A DNA stretch of 64,000 nt from an uncultured Gammaproteobacteria bacterium (GCA_947259975.1 CAMYOD010000003.1:1-64000), one strand, 5' to 3'; counted from the stretch's first letter, positions 18,904 through 27,338 are shown. Program-made: numbers and translations. Notes: a model not told the origin generated them from the letters alone.

Positions 18904-19667
18904 CGTGACGCCATCATCGGGGTCATCAGGCGCGTATACAGGGCGCTCGGCAACGCGGCAAGCAGCTTGTAAGTCAGACTGAATGCCTTCGGGAAATGGA
19001 TCTCTTCGGTTTTGCGCGCAATACCGCGCACGATATGCTTTGCCGCCGCCTCCGGTTCGATGCGCAGCGGCATGGGAAAGTCGTTCTTGTCCGTGAGTGG
19101 TGTGCGCACGAAACCGGGGCAGACGACCGACACGTCAATCTTGTCTGCCGCCAGGTGAATACGCAGCCCCTCGAGCATATTCCGCACCGCCGCCTTGGAG
19201 GCGCCGTAGGCCTCGCCCCGCGGCAGCCCTCGATAAGCGGCCGTGCTGCTCATGCCCACCAATTGCGGCGCCGCCGACCGGCGCAGCAATGGGAGTACCG
19301 CCTCGATACCGTACACAGTACCTAAAAAGTTCGTTCGCATGACCCGTTCGAACAGCGCGCTGTCGAAGTTTTCGATATCCACGTATTCCGCCGTGCCCGC
19401 ATTCAAAAAGGCGATGTCCAGGCCGCCCCAGCGCGCGGCGATGCTGGCGGCGGCCTCCAGACTGGCCTGCCGATCCACGACATCCAACGGCAGCACCAGG
19501 GTATCCGTGCCGGCGATCTCGTCGGCGAGATCGTGCAATTTGCTTTTCGTGCGCGCCGAAAGCGCGAGCCGTGCGCCATGGCGTGCGAGTTCCAGGACCA
19601 CGGCACGGCCGATGCCGGTGGTCGCGCCGGTCACCCATACGCGACGGTTTTCGAAATGGTGTTTCAT
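18900..19667 (-). CDS. Short-chain dehydrogenase/reductase
   Basis: A 255-residue classical SDR. It has the NAD(P)-binding TGATTGIGRAVVLELARHGA, NAG in AFLNAGTAEY, the catalytic Ser in GMSSTAAYRGLP and YxxxK in AYGASKAAVRN. The ATG at 19667 follows AGGAGATTTCATC, a good ribosome site, so the longer frame to 19730 is rejected. It overlaps the amine-oxidase-like gene by 4 bp (ATGA). Substrate is unknown; the context suggests a lipid-linked carbonyl or alcohol. Confidence 0.9.
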   Translation of the reverse strand: MKHHFENRRVWVTGATTGIGRAVVLELARHGARLALSARTKSKLHDLADEIAGTDTLVLPLDVVDRQASLEAAASIAARWGGLDIAFLNAGTAEYVDIENFDSALFERVMRTNFLGTVYGIEAVLPLLRRSAAPQLVGMSSTAAYRGLPRGEAYGASKAAVRNMLEGLRIHLAADKIDVSVVCPGFVRTPLTDKNDFPMPLRIEPEAAAKHIVRGIARKTEEIHFPKAFSLTYKLLAALPSALYTRLMTPMMASR

Positions 19668-19678
19668 GATGAAATCTC

Positions 19679-20095
19679 CTAAATGCGCGCCTTGATACTG
19701 CGCACCACGGTGCCGATAACCGGCACCCATTCATAGAGCATTGCGCCGGCATCGAAAAAATCCCGGTGCGAGCGCACCTTGTCATCGAAGCGAAGCAAAC
19801 TGGCGCCGACGACCTGTATGGGTCTGCCGCCGCGCAAGCGCCGATGCTGCAGATCCATATTCCAGGTGAGCGCCGCGGTATCGCCCTGCGTGACCTCGCG
19901 ATCAAAGGTGAATGCGCAGCGGATCACGCCGTCGTACATATGCGTAAAATAGTTGCACAGGGCCGCGCGGCCGCGGATCGTATGAAACGGATCTTCGAAG
20001 AGTACGTCTTCGGTGTAGAGGTCATTGATCCGCGCGATGCTGTCCGCATCCCATTCGGCGAACGCCTGCTTGAAGCGATCGAGCAGCGCGCTCAT
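19679..20095 (-). CDS. SnoaL-like (NTF2-fold) protein
   Basis: A 138-residue cone-shaped NTF2-fold protein: ALLDRFKQAFAEWDADSIAR, TEDVLFEDPFHTIRGRAAL, TWNMDLQH, HRDFFDAGAMLYEWVPVIG. This subfamily of small SnoaL-like proteins recurs in LitR-type operons; no reaction is known. I chose the ATG at 20095 because GGAG lies 8 bp upstream; a GTG at 20122 next to the litR stop is possible. The next gene starts 11 bp downstream. Confidence 0.82.
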   Translation of the reverse strand: MSALLDRFKQAFAEWDADSIARINDLYTEDVLFEDPFHTIRGRAALCNYFTHMYDGVIRCAFTFDREVTQGDTAALTWNMDLQHRRLRGGRPIQVVGASLLRFDDKVRSHRDFFDAGAMLYEWVPVIGTVVRSIKARI

Positions 20096-20125
20096 GCCAT
20101 TGGCTCCGACGGTCGCTGCCACGGC

Positions 20126-21061
20126 TCAAGCATCATTCGCATCCTCGAGCAGTTGGCCTATGCGTTTCATGCCCTGTAGAACATCATCACCCAGAGGCAC
20201 GGCACCGGCCTGCCGGATGGCATCACTGTGACGCACCGACACCGGCCCACCAACAAAGACGGGTAATCCGGTGTCGGCGACGAGTCGGGGCAAATCCTCC
20301 TCCAGCACCGACGGACCGGGATTCACCGAACTCGAGAGCACGATGGCATCGCTGTGGATGCGCCGGGCGGCAACCGTGAGATCCGGCAAGGGCATATCCG
20401 CCCCCATGACGATCAGTTGATAACCCCGGTCATGGGCGGACAAGGCGAATAACAGCAAGCCAATCTCGTGTTGCTCACCGGGCATGCACGCAAGCAAAAG
20501 CCTTGGGCCCCGGTTGTTGCGCCCGCGATGATGAAAGCGGGCGCCGAGTTTATTGCGCATGTAGACAGCGAAAAAGTGTTCTTCGGCGATGCCCCCTTCG
20601 GTGTTCTGCCAACGCTCACCCAACTCGGTCAACAGGGGCACCAACAGACGTCGCGTCGCGACATGCACCGGATACAACGAGAGCACTTCGTTGTAGGTAT
20701 CCTCCAGCTCGGCCTCGTCAAACTGGAGGACCGCGGTCAGCATGCGCTCTCGGTATTCACGCCAAGGTTCCGCAATGTCGCCGACCTCCGTTTCGCCCGC
20801 GGCCTTCTCGGCCTGCAGGGCGATGGGCACCTGGCTAATGGGTACACCTGAATCAATCAGCGCCACGACGTGGTTAATCAGGTCGATCTCCTCGCGGCTG
20901 TAGAGACGATGCCCCTTGGCGGTGCGCTTCGGCTTGATGAGACCGTAACGTCGTTCCCAGGCCCGTAACGTGATCGCGTTGACGCCGGTTAACGTGGCCA
21001 CGGTACGGATCGGATAGAGCTCGGTTTCGCTGATCTTTTTATCGGTCATCGTCGCGGACAT
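20126..21061 (-). CDS. litR: LitR/CarH-type MerR regulator with B12-binding photoreceptor domain
   Basis: A 311-residue protein. A MerR helix-turn-helix (YPIRTVATLTGVNAITLRAW...KGHRLYS, 15-60) is joined to a cobalamin-binding region. The helical subdomain contains the light-sensing W(x9)EH motif (W151, E161, H162). The Rossmann part contains ExHxxG (E196-Q-H198-E-I-G201), giving the lower axial histidine. In characterised CarH/LitR proteins adenosyl-B12 makes a DNA-bound tetramer that falls apart in light, derepressing target genes. Here it is the third gene of the operon it most likely controls, next to photolyase. All key B12 residues are present, so direct light sensing is likely. Confidence 0.93.
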   Translation of the reverse strand: MSATMTDKKISETELYPIRTVATLTGVNAITLRAWERRYGLIKPKRTAKGHRLYSREEIDLINHVVALIDSGVPISQVPIALQAEKAAGETEVGDIAEPWREYRERMLTAVLQFDEAELEDTYNEVLSLYPVHVATRRLLVPLLTELGERWQNTEGGIAEEHFFAVYMRNKLGARFHHRGRNNRGPRLLLACMPGEQHEIGLLLFALSAHDRGYQLIVMGADMPLPDLTVAARRIHSDAIVLSSSVNPGPSVLEEDLPRLVADTGLPVFVGGPVSVRHSDAIRQAGAVPLGDDVLQGMKRIGQLLEDANDA

Positions 21062-21071
21062 CGCAAACCCG

Positions 21072-21629
21072 TTAGCTCTTGCGTTGAATGACTATCGTGA
21101 CTTCACCCACGGTCGCACCAAATTTTTTCATCTTGGTGCGTCCGATGAGCGTGTCTCGATCCACCAGATGCATCCAGTCATCCATGGTGACATTCACGGT
21201 GCGTTCCCCTACCGGCACGGCGAGAACGTAGCGAAAATGCAGCGCGTGGCCCGCCGCCGTCCCCTCAGCGGTACCGACCACATCCGCAGCGGTGCCGGTA
21301 TAGAGGCCCGCACCTTGCTTGCGGAAGGTCCAGACGCGACGCTGGGTCTGCCCATCCGCAAACACAAACTGTTCGTCTAGCGTGCCGACACCGTCCTGCC
21401 AGGTACCGACCATCTCCACCGCGAAACGGCGGGTTACCTGACCGCGCCAATCCTGCACCGTGCCCCAGGCCTTGAGCGGTCCGTCAAAAAATCGTTCCAT
21501 GACGAGTGTGGGTTGTTGGTCGCGGTACACGTCGACGGGAAGACTGCCGCAGGCAGACAGCAAACCGGCCAACAACACTGTTGTGAGGCACGCCCGGAAC
21601 AGTCTAGTTGTCACGGTAATAATCAGCAT
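21072..21629 (-). CDS. DUF3833 family lipoprotein
   Basis: A 185-residue protein with a lipoprotein signal (TTVLLAGLLSACGS; lipidated Cys in LSAC) and a beta-rich body matching DUF3833: LVMERFFDGPLKAWGTVQD, LDEQFVFADGQTQRRVW, VTMDDWMHLVDRDTLIGRT. A periplasmic lipid-binding role is plausible but unproven. The ATG at 21629 overlaps the end of the preceding gene by 26 bp. litR follows after 10 bp. Confidence 0.85.
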   Translation of the reverse strand: MLIITVTTRLFRACLTTVLLAGLLSACGSLPVDVYRDQQPTLVMERFFDGPLKAWGTVQDWRGQVTRRFAVEMVGTWQDGVGTLDEQFVFADGQTQRRVWTFRKQGAGLYTGTAADVVGTAEGTAAGHALHFRYVLAVPVGERTVNVTMDDWMHLVDRDTLIGRTKMKKFGATVGEVTIVIQRKS

Positions 21630-22200
21630 CGGTCGCAATGGCGAGACGCAGAGCCTGGTTGCGTGTGCGCGGATCCAGCCAGATCGCGAGAAACGCGGGA
21701 CCGAAACGGGGGTCGTCCACGGCGCCCAGAAAACGCTTGCTACTGTAAAAGCGGGTGGTACCGTTCGGCAGCACCAGCGAGGTGATGCTGTCGCCTGGCT
21801 TCACATCGGGCCAGATGGCGGCGAGCCGTTCCAGCCAGCGCTGAAAGGTCGCCGTGTCATAGCCGCCGAAACGCTCCCATTCTTTGGCCGTTGCCTTGAC
21901 CAGGCGGGTGTTCGGGATGTTGCGCTTGTATTCGATGTGCAGGGCCACCGGCTGTGTCCACGGCGCGGCCGAGTAGTCACCGTCGCCGGTCCACAAACTC
22001 GCGGTGTAGAGATGGACGCCAAAAAACTTGAAGGGGGCGCTCGCGACCACGTGCACCCGGTGGCCGTCCAGATCCGCCCAGCCGGGCATGGACGCCGAGG
22101 TCAGCGCGAATGCAGCGGGGGTGTACGCGAGGCAGAGCAGCAATAAAGGGAGCGCAACCAAATTGCGCCGTATGGGCGATCTTTTCATCCTGCTAAGCAT
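21604..22200 (-). CDS. Chalcone-isomerase-like exported protein
   Basis: A 198-residue protein, first gene of the light operon. A signal peptide (NLVALPLLLLCLAYTPAAFA) is followed by a chalcone-isomerase-like fold: ASAPFKFFGVHLYTASLWTG, ALHIEYKRNIPNTRL, FLGAVDDPRFGPAFLAIWLD. Bacterial relatives are not known to isomerise flavonoids and may bind fatty acids. It starts at 22200 after GAGAGG, 32 bp downstream of the operon -10 element. Confidence 0.83.
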   Translation of the reverse strand: MLSRMKRSPIRRNLVALPLLLLCLAYTPAAFALTSASMPGWADLDGHRVHVVASAPFKFFGVHLYTASLWTGDGDYSAAPWTQPVALHIEYKRNIPNTRLVKATAKEWERFGGYDTATFQRWLERLAAIWPDVKPGDSITSLVLPNGTTRFYSSKRFLGAVDDPRFGPAFLAIWLDPRTRNQALRLAIATDADYYRDN

Positions 22201-22231
22201 TGAGCCATCCTCTCGCTTGGGGCTTGTTTAT

Positions 22232-22261
22232 GTTATACAAAAGTTATACAGTCTAAGTCAA
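22232..22261 (-). promoter_or_regulatory. Light-operon promoter overlapped by tandem CarH-type operators
   Basis: On the minus strand a -35 TTGACT (22256-22261), an 18-bp spacer and a -10 TATAAC (22232-22237) form a strong promoter. On the plus strand two abutting 11-mers, GTTATACAAAA (22232-22242) and GTTATACAGTC (22243-22253), fit the CarH half-site nnTnTACAnnn in direct repeat. They cover the -10 and most of the spacer, the geometry for repression in the dark. Confidence 0.75.
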
Positions 22262-22305
22262 GAGGAGATTTTATTTTATTTAACTTTTTGTTTTTTAAGC
22301 TACTT

Positions 22306-22321
22306 TATAACTTGTACAGAA
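22306..22321 (+). promoter_or_regulatory. Third CarH-type half-site beside the divergent -10
   Basis: CTTGTACAGAA (22311-22321) fits nnTnTACAnnn and directly follows a TATAAC (22306-22311) that could be the -10 of the plus-strand glutathione peroxidase gene. Its -35 is weak. This suggests LitR also acts on the divergent gene. Confidence 0.5.
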
Positions 22322-22380
22322 TACTGAAGATCGAGACAAGCTCTCGATGACGCGCGCCCTTTGGCGCCGGGAGGTCACCT

Positions 22381-22920
22381 ATGCGAACCCTGTTACTTGT
22401 TTTCGCCGCCGTCCTTTCGACGGGCCATGCCGCTGCCGCGGACTGTCCAGCGAGCCTGAACTTTAAACTGCGCCCACTCACGGGCAGCGAACCCGTGCGT
22501 CTGTGCGATCAATACGCCGGCCGTGTCGTGCTGGTGGTGAACACCGCCAGCCGATGCGCCTACACCGACCAGTACGCCGGCCTCGAAAAGCTGCACCACC
22601 AATTCAAGGAGCAGGGCTTCACCGTCATGGGATTTCCGTCGAACGACTTCGGTGGCCAGGAACCGGGGGCGGAAACAGAAATAAAGAATTTTTGCCGCAC
22701 TGTTTACGGAGTGCAGTTCCCTATGTTTGAGAAGATCCGCGTCGCGCGTCGTTATGCGCATCCTTTTTATGCCCATCTGGCACAACAAACGAACGCGCAC
22801 CCGCGCTGGAATTTCCACAAGTATCTAATCGGTCGTGATGGCGAGGTGCTGACCAGTTTCGCGAGCCATGTGACCCCCGAAGACCCGCGTCTGCGCAAGG
22901 CCATCGAAGACGCACTCTAA
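22381..22920 (+). CDS. Exported glutathione-peroxidase-family protein
   Basis: A 179-residue thiol peroxidase with a signal peptide (TLLLVFAAVLSTGHAAAADC). The catalytic cysteine is C59 in VVNTASRCAYTDQYAGLEKL (Cys, not selenocysteine). Q93 lies in GFPSNDFGGQEPG, and the Trp in PRWNFHKYLIGRDG. A second Cys (NFCRTVYGVQFP) may resolve, implying a thioredoxin-type reductant. It likely removes hydroperoxides in the periplasm. A GGGAGGT ribosome site precedes the ATG. Its position opposite the light operon suits a defence against photo-oxidation. Confidence 0.9.
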   Translation: MRTLLLVFAAVLSTGHAAAADCPASLNFKLRPLTGSEPVRLCDQYAGRVVLVVNTASRCAYTDQYAGLEKLHHQFKEQGFTVMGFPSNDFGGQEPGAETEIKNFCRTVYGVQFPMFEKIRVARRYAHPFYAHLAQQTNAHPRWNFHKYLIGRDGEVLTSFASHVTPEDPRLRKAIEDAL

Positions 22921-23050
22921 GGTTCATTTGCCGCGCGCTACCGTCGGTGGCGCGGCAGGCGGTTCCCGCCTCGCTGGCGCGGGACCGGAAAATGCCCCAT
23001 TATGAAAGGTACGTCCGGCCTTGGATTGACGGGCAACTTCGGGGCGAGCG

Positions 23051-24220
23051 GTGCAACACGATCTCATCATTTTCGCGATTTTCATCGTCTTCACCGGTGC
23101 GGCGGTGCTCGGCGGTCTCGCCCTGTACGCGCGCCAGTCCCTGCTTGTCGCCTATATCGCCCTGGGGGCGCTGCTGGGACCCTGGGGCATCCAGCTGATC
23201 TCGGATGCGTCGCTGATCCAGGAGATCGGTCACATCGGCATCATCTTTCTGCTCTTCCTGCTGGGCCTGGACCTGCAGCCGCAGAATCTATTTCGCATGC
23301 TGCGCGAGGCGACCGTGGTGACCCTGATCAGCTCGCTGACCTTCGCCGCCGCGGGCATCGCCGTGGCCTTGGCGTTTGGATTCGCGCCGCTGGAGAGTGT
23401 GCTGATCGGCGCGACCATGATGTTTTCCAGCACTATCATCGCCCTGAAGCTGTTGCCGACCACGGAACTGCATCAGCGTCACATGGGCGAGGTCATCATC
23501 AGCGTTCTGCTGCTGCAGGATATCATCGCCATCGTCATCCTGTTGTTGCTACAGGGTTTGAGCAAGGGCGTCATGCCCTGGCGCGACGTGGGGCTGCTGG
23601 CCCTGGCCTTGCCGATGCTCGTGGCATTCGCGTTTCTGTTTGCGCGCTTTGCCCTGCTGCCGCTGATCCGGCGTTTCGACACGATCAAGGAATACGTCTT
23701 CCTGGTGGCCATCGGCTGGTGCCTGGGCATTGCCCAACTCGCCGCCGCGGCCGGATTGTCGCTGGAAATTGGCGCCTTCGTTGCCGGCGTCACACTGGCC
23801 ACCAGCCCGATCGCCCTGTATATCGCCGAAAGTCTCAAGCCCCTGCGGGATTTTTTCCTGATCATGTTCTTCTTCTCACTGGGCGCGAGCTTCGAGCTCC
23901 CCAGATTAGGTGATGTGTTGGCGCCGGCGTTGGTCCTGGCGACGGTCATGCTCCTGATCAAACCCGCGGTGTTCCGGGCACTGCTGCAGCGCGCCGGCGA
24001 GACTGCGAAACTCTCGCGCGAGACCGGCTATCGCCTGGGCCAGGTCAGCGAGTTTTCATTGTTGATCGCCGTGCTGGCATCCCATGCCGGTGTGCTCGGT
24101 CTGCATGCATCCTACCTGATCCAGGCGACGACCCTGATCACCTTTATCATTTCGTCGTATCTGGTAATGTTGCGCTTCCCGACGCCGATTGCGGTGTCCG
24201 ACAAATTGCGCCGCGACTGA
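23051..24220 (+). CDS. Kef-type cation:proton antiporter (membrane part only)
   Basis: A 389-residue CPA2-family antiporter with about 12 helices: LLVAYIALGALLGPWGIQLI, IGIIFLLFLLGLDLQP, MMFSSTIIALKLLP, LLLQDIIAIVILLLL, LEIGAFVAGVTLA. Unlike KefC it ends after the membrane domain (no RCK/TrkA-N). It starts at GTG. The next gene starts directly after its stop (TGAATG), so they form an operon. The transported ion cannot be read from sequence. Confidence 0.87.
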   Translation: MQHDLIIFAIFIVFTGAAVLGGLALYARQSLLVAYIALGALLGPWGIQLISDASLIQEIGHIGIIFLLFLLGLDLQPQNLFRMLREATVVTLISSLTFAAAGIAVALAFGFAPLESVLIGATMMFSSTIIALKLLPTTELHQRHMGEVIISVLLLQDIIAIVILLLLQGLSKGVMPWRDVGLLALALPMLVAFAFLFARFALLPLIRRFDTIKEYVFLVAIGWCLGIAQLAAAAGLSLEIGAFVAGVTLATSPIALYIAESLKPLRDFFLIMFFFSLGASFELPRLGDVLAPALVLATVMLLIKPAVFRALLQRAGETAKLSRETGYRLGQVSEFSLLIAVLASHAGVLGLHASYLIQATTLITFIISSYLVMLRFPTPIAVSDKLRRD

Positions 24221-24637
24221 ATGATTCCGATGAGCGATACCCTGGCCGTTGTCATCAACGGCACCAAAGAAATCGAATACGACCGTGGTAAACCACTGCC
24301 GGAAAAGCAACGTGCCTACCTCGATACGATGGATAGCAAGATGGATGCGGGCGTGACCCTGGACGTGGTCACGATCGAAAATCCCGATCGCTTGGAGCGC
24401 GCCCAGTTCGTCGCCGCGGAGTTGCTACGCGCCCTGTTGCAGGACCGTGAGGACATTGCTGCGGCCATGTGTACTTATCTCGCGATACGGCTACCCGACC
24501 TGAGGCAGGTGACGGCAAATATTCAGGGCGAGCTGATCTCCACGGAACTGGTGTTCGATGAGCAGACGGATGAAAGCAAGACCAGCGGCGTTCTGGTGCA
24601 GTTCGACGCGTCACGCACGTCGCCGACAAAACACTAG
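24221..24637 (+). CDS. Conserved hypothetical cytoplasmic protein
   Basis: A 138-residue acidic protein of no recognised family. It contains EIEYDRGKPLPEKQRAYLDT, MDSKMDAGVTLDVVTIEN and RAQFVAAELLRALLQDREDI, suggesting a mostly helical protein without signal or membrane segment. It begins immediately after the antiporter stop and so may act with it. ATG 24221 and 24230 (MSDTL) are both possible. It ends 4 bp into the convergent DUF2797 gene. Confidence 0.75.
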   Translation: MIPMSDTLAVVINGTKEIEYDRGKPLPEKQRAYLDTMDSKMDAGVTLDVVTIENPDRLERAQFVAAELLRALLQDREDIAAAMCTYLAIRLPDLRQVTANIQGELISTELVFDEQTDESKTSGVLVQFDASRTSPTKH

Positions 24638-25455
24638 ACCGTCACGCTGACCTCGTAACCGGCGAAGCGACGGATATTCAGTACACCGCTGTCGAGAATC
24701 AGGTATTGGCCCTTGATACCGTTGAGCCGGCCTGAAATCTCGGGGGTTTTGTCGAAGTTTTGCGAGACCACTTTCTCCGGATACACCTCGATCGGAAAAT
24801 TGATATGTACCGGTGCCGCGTCGTCAAGAAAGTTCACCGCGTCGATACCGAAGCGCTCACGCACCGCATCGATATCGGTGCCGCAGGCATCGAGCAGGCG
24901 GTCACGGGCCGCCAGCAAATCCATCAACGGCGGTGCCTGCTTCAACATCCGGCGCCAATCCGTTTTATCGGCGACGTGTTGCTTGAATGCGACCTCTAAC
25001 AGGCCTGCCTGATAGCGAGTGCCGACACGAAACACCGGTAACGCCTGGGCAGCGCCCTGATCAATCCAGCGTGTCGGAATTTGCGTCCCGCGCGTGATGC
25101 CAACCTTGATGCCCGAAGAATTGGCCAGATAGACGATATGGTTCTGCATGCAGTGTGTCTCACCCCATTCCGGCTCACGGCAGGTGCCGTCGTGGAAGTG
25201 ACAGCTTTCGGGCCGCACGATGCAGATATCGCAACGCGCCAGGCGTTTGAAGCACGGATAACAGTAACCCTGGTTGAAGCTCTTGCTGGTATTGCGTCCG
25301 CAGGCAATGCAGGTAATACAGCCACCGAATGCTAGCGAAATGGGTGCACCGATATGTTCATTCAGCGGCAACAGCGCATCACCGACCGGTAGCCGGTAGT
25401 CGACCGGGTCCTGATCGGTGCTTACGAGTTTGCGCAGGCTGCCGCTAAGCTGCAC
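24634..25455 (-). CDS. DUF2797 zinc-ribbon protein
   Basis: A 273-residue DUF2797 member. The N-terminal third has a dense Cys/His set (GGCITCIACGRNTSKSF, GYCYPCFKRLARCDICIV, ESCHFHDGTC), likely binding two zincs. Next comes MQNHIVYLANSSGIKVGITR, a GIY-YIG-like strand pair, and a beta-rich tail (INFPIEVYPEKV, LNGIKGQYLILDSGVLNIR). Function is not established. The start is GTG at 25455. It is convergent with and overlaps the previous gene by 4 bp. Confidence 0.87.
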   Translation of the reverse strand: MQLSGSLRKLVSTDQDPVDYRLPVGDALLPLNEHIGAPISLAFGGCITCIACGRNTSKSFNQGYCYPCFKRLARCDICIVRPESCHFHDGTCREPEWGETHCMQNHIVYLANSSGIKVGITRGTQIPTRWIDQGAAQALPVFRVGTRYQAGLLEVAFKQHVADKTDWRRMLKQAPPLMDLLAARDRLLDACGTDIDAVRERFGIDAVNFLDDAAPVHINFPIEVYPEKVVSQNFDKTPEISGRLNGIKGQYLILDSGVLNIRRFAGYEVSVTV

Positions 25456-25512
25456 GGTTCGGGGGCGCCGTGGCGCAAGCGCCGGATGTGGCCAGGCTGT
25501 CCGTATGCGGCA

Positions 25513-26571
25513 TCAGGGTCCGAGCAGGTCTTGCTTGGCCGGTTGCGGCTCGGCGGTGGCTGGCGCGGCCTGGGTTTCAGCGTCCACGCAAGGCCGCAGC
25601 TTGCCGCCCGACCAACAGGCACTCTGCGGTCCGGAACGATACGGCGCACCGAAGAACCCCCGCGGCGCCGGGATGGGGTCCGGTTTCTTCGTCGCCGACT
25701 CGACATGAAAGAATTGATTCTGGCCGATATTGACGGCGCCGGCCTGATTCGCGAGGCGCACCTTACCGGTCCTGACGCCGGCGTATGAACCTTTGCCGTA
25801 CTGCGGCTTGCTAACAAAGTCATTCAGGAGACAATCGGCCTCGCTGCAGACGAGGGCGCCGAAGTCGGTACCGCGCACGCCCATGCTGGCGTAAGGCGTG
25901 ATAACCCGATTCTCGTCTCCGGGTTGCTTTCCGATCAGCCCACTGATGGAACGTAGGCCGCCTTTGATCAGTTCCACGAGCAAGCGCCGCTTTGCGCCCG
26001 GCGCATCACTGTACTGGTAGTCGACCAGGCGTACCTCGGTGCGCGGACGTACCTCCATGAGTGCGCCGTCGTCGAAGCGGACCCGCAGGGTAGCCGCGTC
26101 TACAGTGACGAGAACATCACCCTCATACACCGGGTCCGCGCCTTTAAGTGTACGCCGCCGATCGTTCAGGTCCTTGGCTGTGACCTCACCAACTGCCAGG
26201 TCGACTTGTCCGATCCGTATCAGCGGCAGTGCGGGAATCTGCAGGCGCTTACCGACGACCAGAAAATGTGGATTGGACTTATGGAAGGCCGCTGCCTTGT
26301 TCGCCTCGAAGATGGCCCGGATAAGCCGCTGCCGACGCTCAGGGTTATCCGGTGCGAGCGCGCTGGCGATTCCGCTCAAGGTCTGGTCCTGCTGAACAAC
26401 CCAGACTCCTTGTTCTTTTGCCATGCGCAACTGCTCTACCAGGGTGGATTCAGCCTGTGCCGTGCCGCTAAGGCCGAAGAGCAACAACGCCTGCGCGGCA
26501 GAATGCAAAAGCGACCGGTGAATCCGCATGTGTCGTAGAGTCAGCGGGAACTGTGAGCTGATCTTATTCAT
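25513..26571 (-). CDS. Exported LysM-FecR domain protein
   Basis: A 352-residue protein. A signal peptide (QALLLFGLSGTAQA) precedes a LysM-like segment (about 55-115: WVVQQDQTLSGIASALAPDN, HFLVVGKRLQIP), then a FecR domain (about 140-250: VYEGDVLVTVDAATLRVRFD, LMEVRPRTEVRLVDYQ, VITPYASMGVRGTDFGALVC). The C-terminus is Pro/Ala-rich. It is probably periplasmic, binding peptidoglycan. No sigma/TonB gene is nearby, so it is unlikely to be a classical FecR signal transducer. The ATG at 26571 has a G-rich site; ATG 26529 would give a shorter signal peptide. Confidence 0.85.
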   Translation of the reverse strand: MNKISSQFPLTLRHMRIHRSLLHSAAQALLLFGLSGTAQAESTLVEQLRMAKEQGVWVVQQDQTLSGIASALAPDNPERRQRLIRAIFEANKAAAFHKSNPHFLVVGKRLQIPALPLIRIGQVDLAVGEVTAKDLNDRRRTLKGADPVYEGDVLVTVDAATLRVRFDDGALMEVRPRTEVRLVDYQYSDAPGAKRRLLVELIKGGLRSISGLIGKQPGDENRVITPYASMGVRGTDFGALVCSEADCLLNDFVSKPQYGKGSYAGVRTGKVRLANQAGAVNIGQNQFFHVESATKKPDPIPAPRGFFGAPYRSGPQSACWSGGKLRPCVDAETQAAPATAEPQPAKQDLLGP

Positions 26572-26906
26572 TCCATCGACCCCCTTTCGTTATTGTGCGT
26601 ACCCTGCTTTCCGACCCCCATCAGAAAGACAGGGGTCCGAGTATAACGCCAGGCCGGCGACAGTGGCCATAACCGGAAAAACGCCGGAAATAGCCTTGGC
26701 GAAATCGCGAATCTGCGTTAACTTTGTTGCCGGGCGGCGCCTCGATGTCGGAACGACGTCAGAATTTTGTCACGTAGTGTATGACATACGCGCGCCGGGA
26801 TTCCCGCATTCGCCGATACGGCACATCGGTTGGGAGTGAATACTATGGATGTGAGTTAACGAGAAAAAACGATTATACCACTCAAACCCGGTTCGATTCC
26901 GCCGCA
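26572..26906. other. Intergenic spacer without recognised elements
   Basis: Divergent spacer between the FecR-domain gene and the PilZ gene. The PilZ reading frame stays open upstream to an ATG at 26781, but that extension lacks family character. AT-richer stretches (26690-26790) probably hold promoters; no clear -35/-10 pair or palindrome was identified. Confidence 0.4.
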
Positions 26907-27326
26907 ATGCGACAATACATCCGACACCTCGCGGAGGTTCCGATCGAACTTCAATCCGCAGAATTCGACAGCACTGATGTCGACACCGTAAACGACATCA
27001 GTCATGGCGGTCTGTCCTTCTCCTCCCCGCGCCGCTTTAAAGTCGGCGCTGTCGTCCAAATGAGCATCACCGTGGTCGACCCCGTCTTCAAGGCGTATGC
27101 CCGCATCAGCTGGTGCGAGAATCGCGGTGATTACTATGATATCGGCGCGGAGTTTCTTGAGGTCGAAGATTCCTTCCGTGCTCGTATGGTGGAACAGGTC
27201 TGTCGCATTGAAAAATACCGCCAGGAACAACGCGAGCAGCATGGCCGCGAACTCACCAGCACCGAGGCGGCCACCGAGTGGATTCGCAAGTTCGCCTCTG
27301 ATTTTCCGGGCGCCGGCGACCGCTGA
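26907..27326 (+). CDS. PilZ-domain protein
   Basis: A 139-residue single-domain PilZ protein with both c-di-GMP-binding motifs: RxxxR at the very start (MRQYIRHLAEVPIEL) and DxSxxG (NDISHGGLSFSSP). Typical core strands follow (VQMSITVVDPVFKAYARISW, YYDIGAEFLEVEDSFRARMV). It ends with a helical tail rich in Glu/Arg. I chose ATG 26907 because the PilZ motif starts there, although no clear ribosome site is seen and an upstream ATG (26781) is in frame. It likely reads c-di-GMP for an unknown partner. Confidence 0.83.
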   Translation: MRQYIRHLAEVPIELQSAEFDSTDVDTVNDISHGGLSFSSPRRFKVGAVVQMSITVVDPVFKAYARISWCENRGDYYDIGAEFLEVEDSFRARMVEQVCRIEKYRQEQREQHGRELTSTEAATEWIRKFASDFPGAGDR

Positions 27327-27338
27327 GCGCTGCCCCGA

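Noticed and set aside
22381..22920. Selenocysteine in the glutathione peroxidase.
   Set aside because: The catalytic codon is TGC (Cys), with no in-frame TGA.
23002..23913. A 303-codon alternative frame overlapping the antiporter gene.
   Set aside because: The antiporter frame holds continuous transmembrane motifs; the other frame is Arg/Gly-rich and featureless, so no frameshift is implied.
26781..26906. N-terminal extension of the PilZ gene from an upstream ATG.
   Set aside because: The extra 42 residues look non-coding and the PilZ motif begins at the later ATG.
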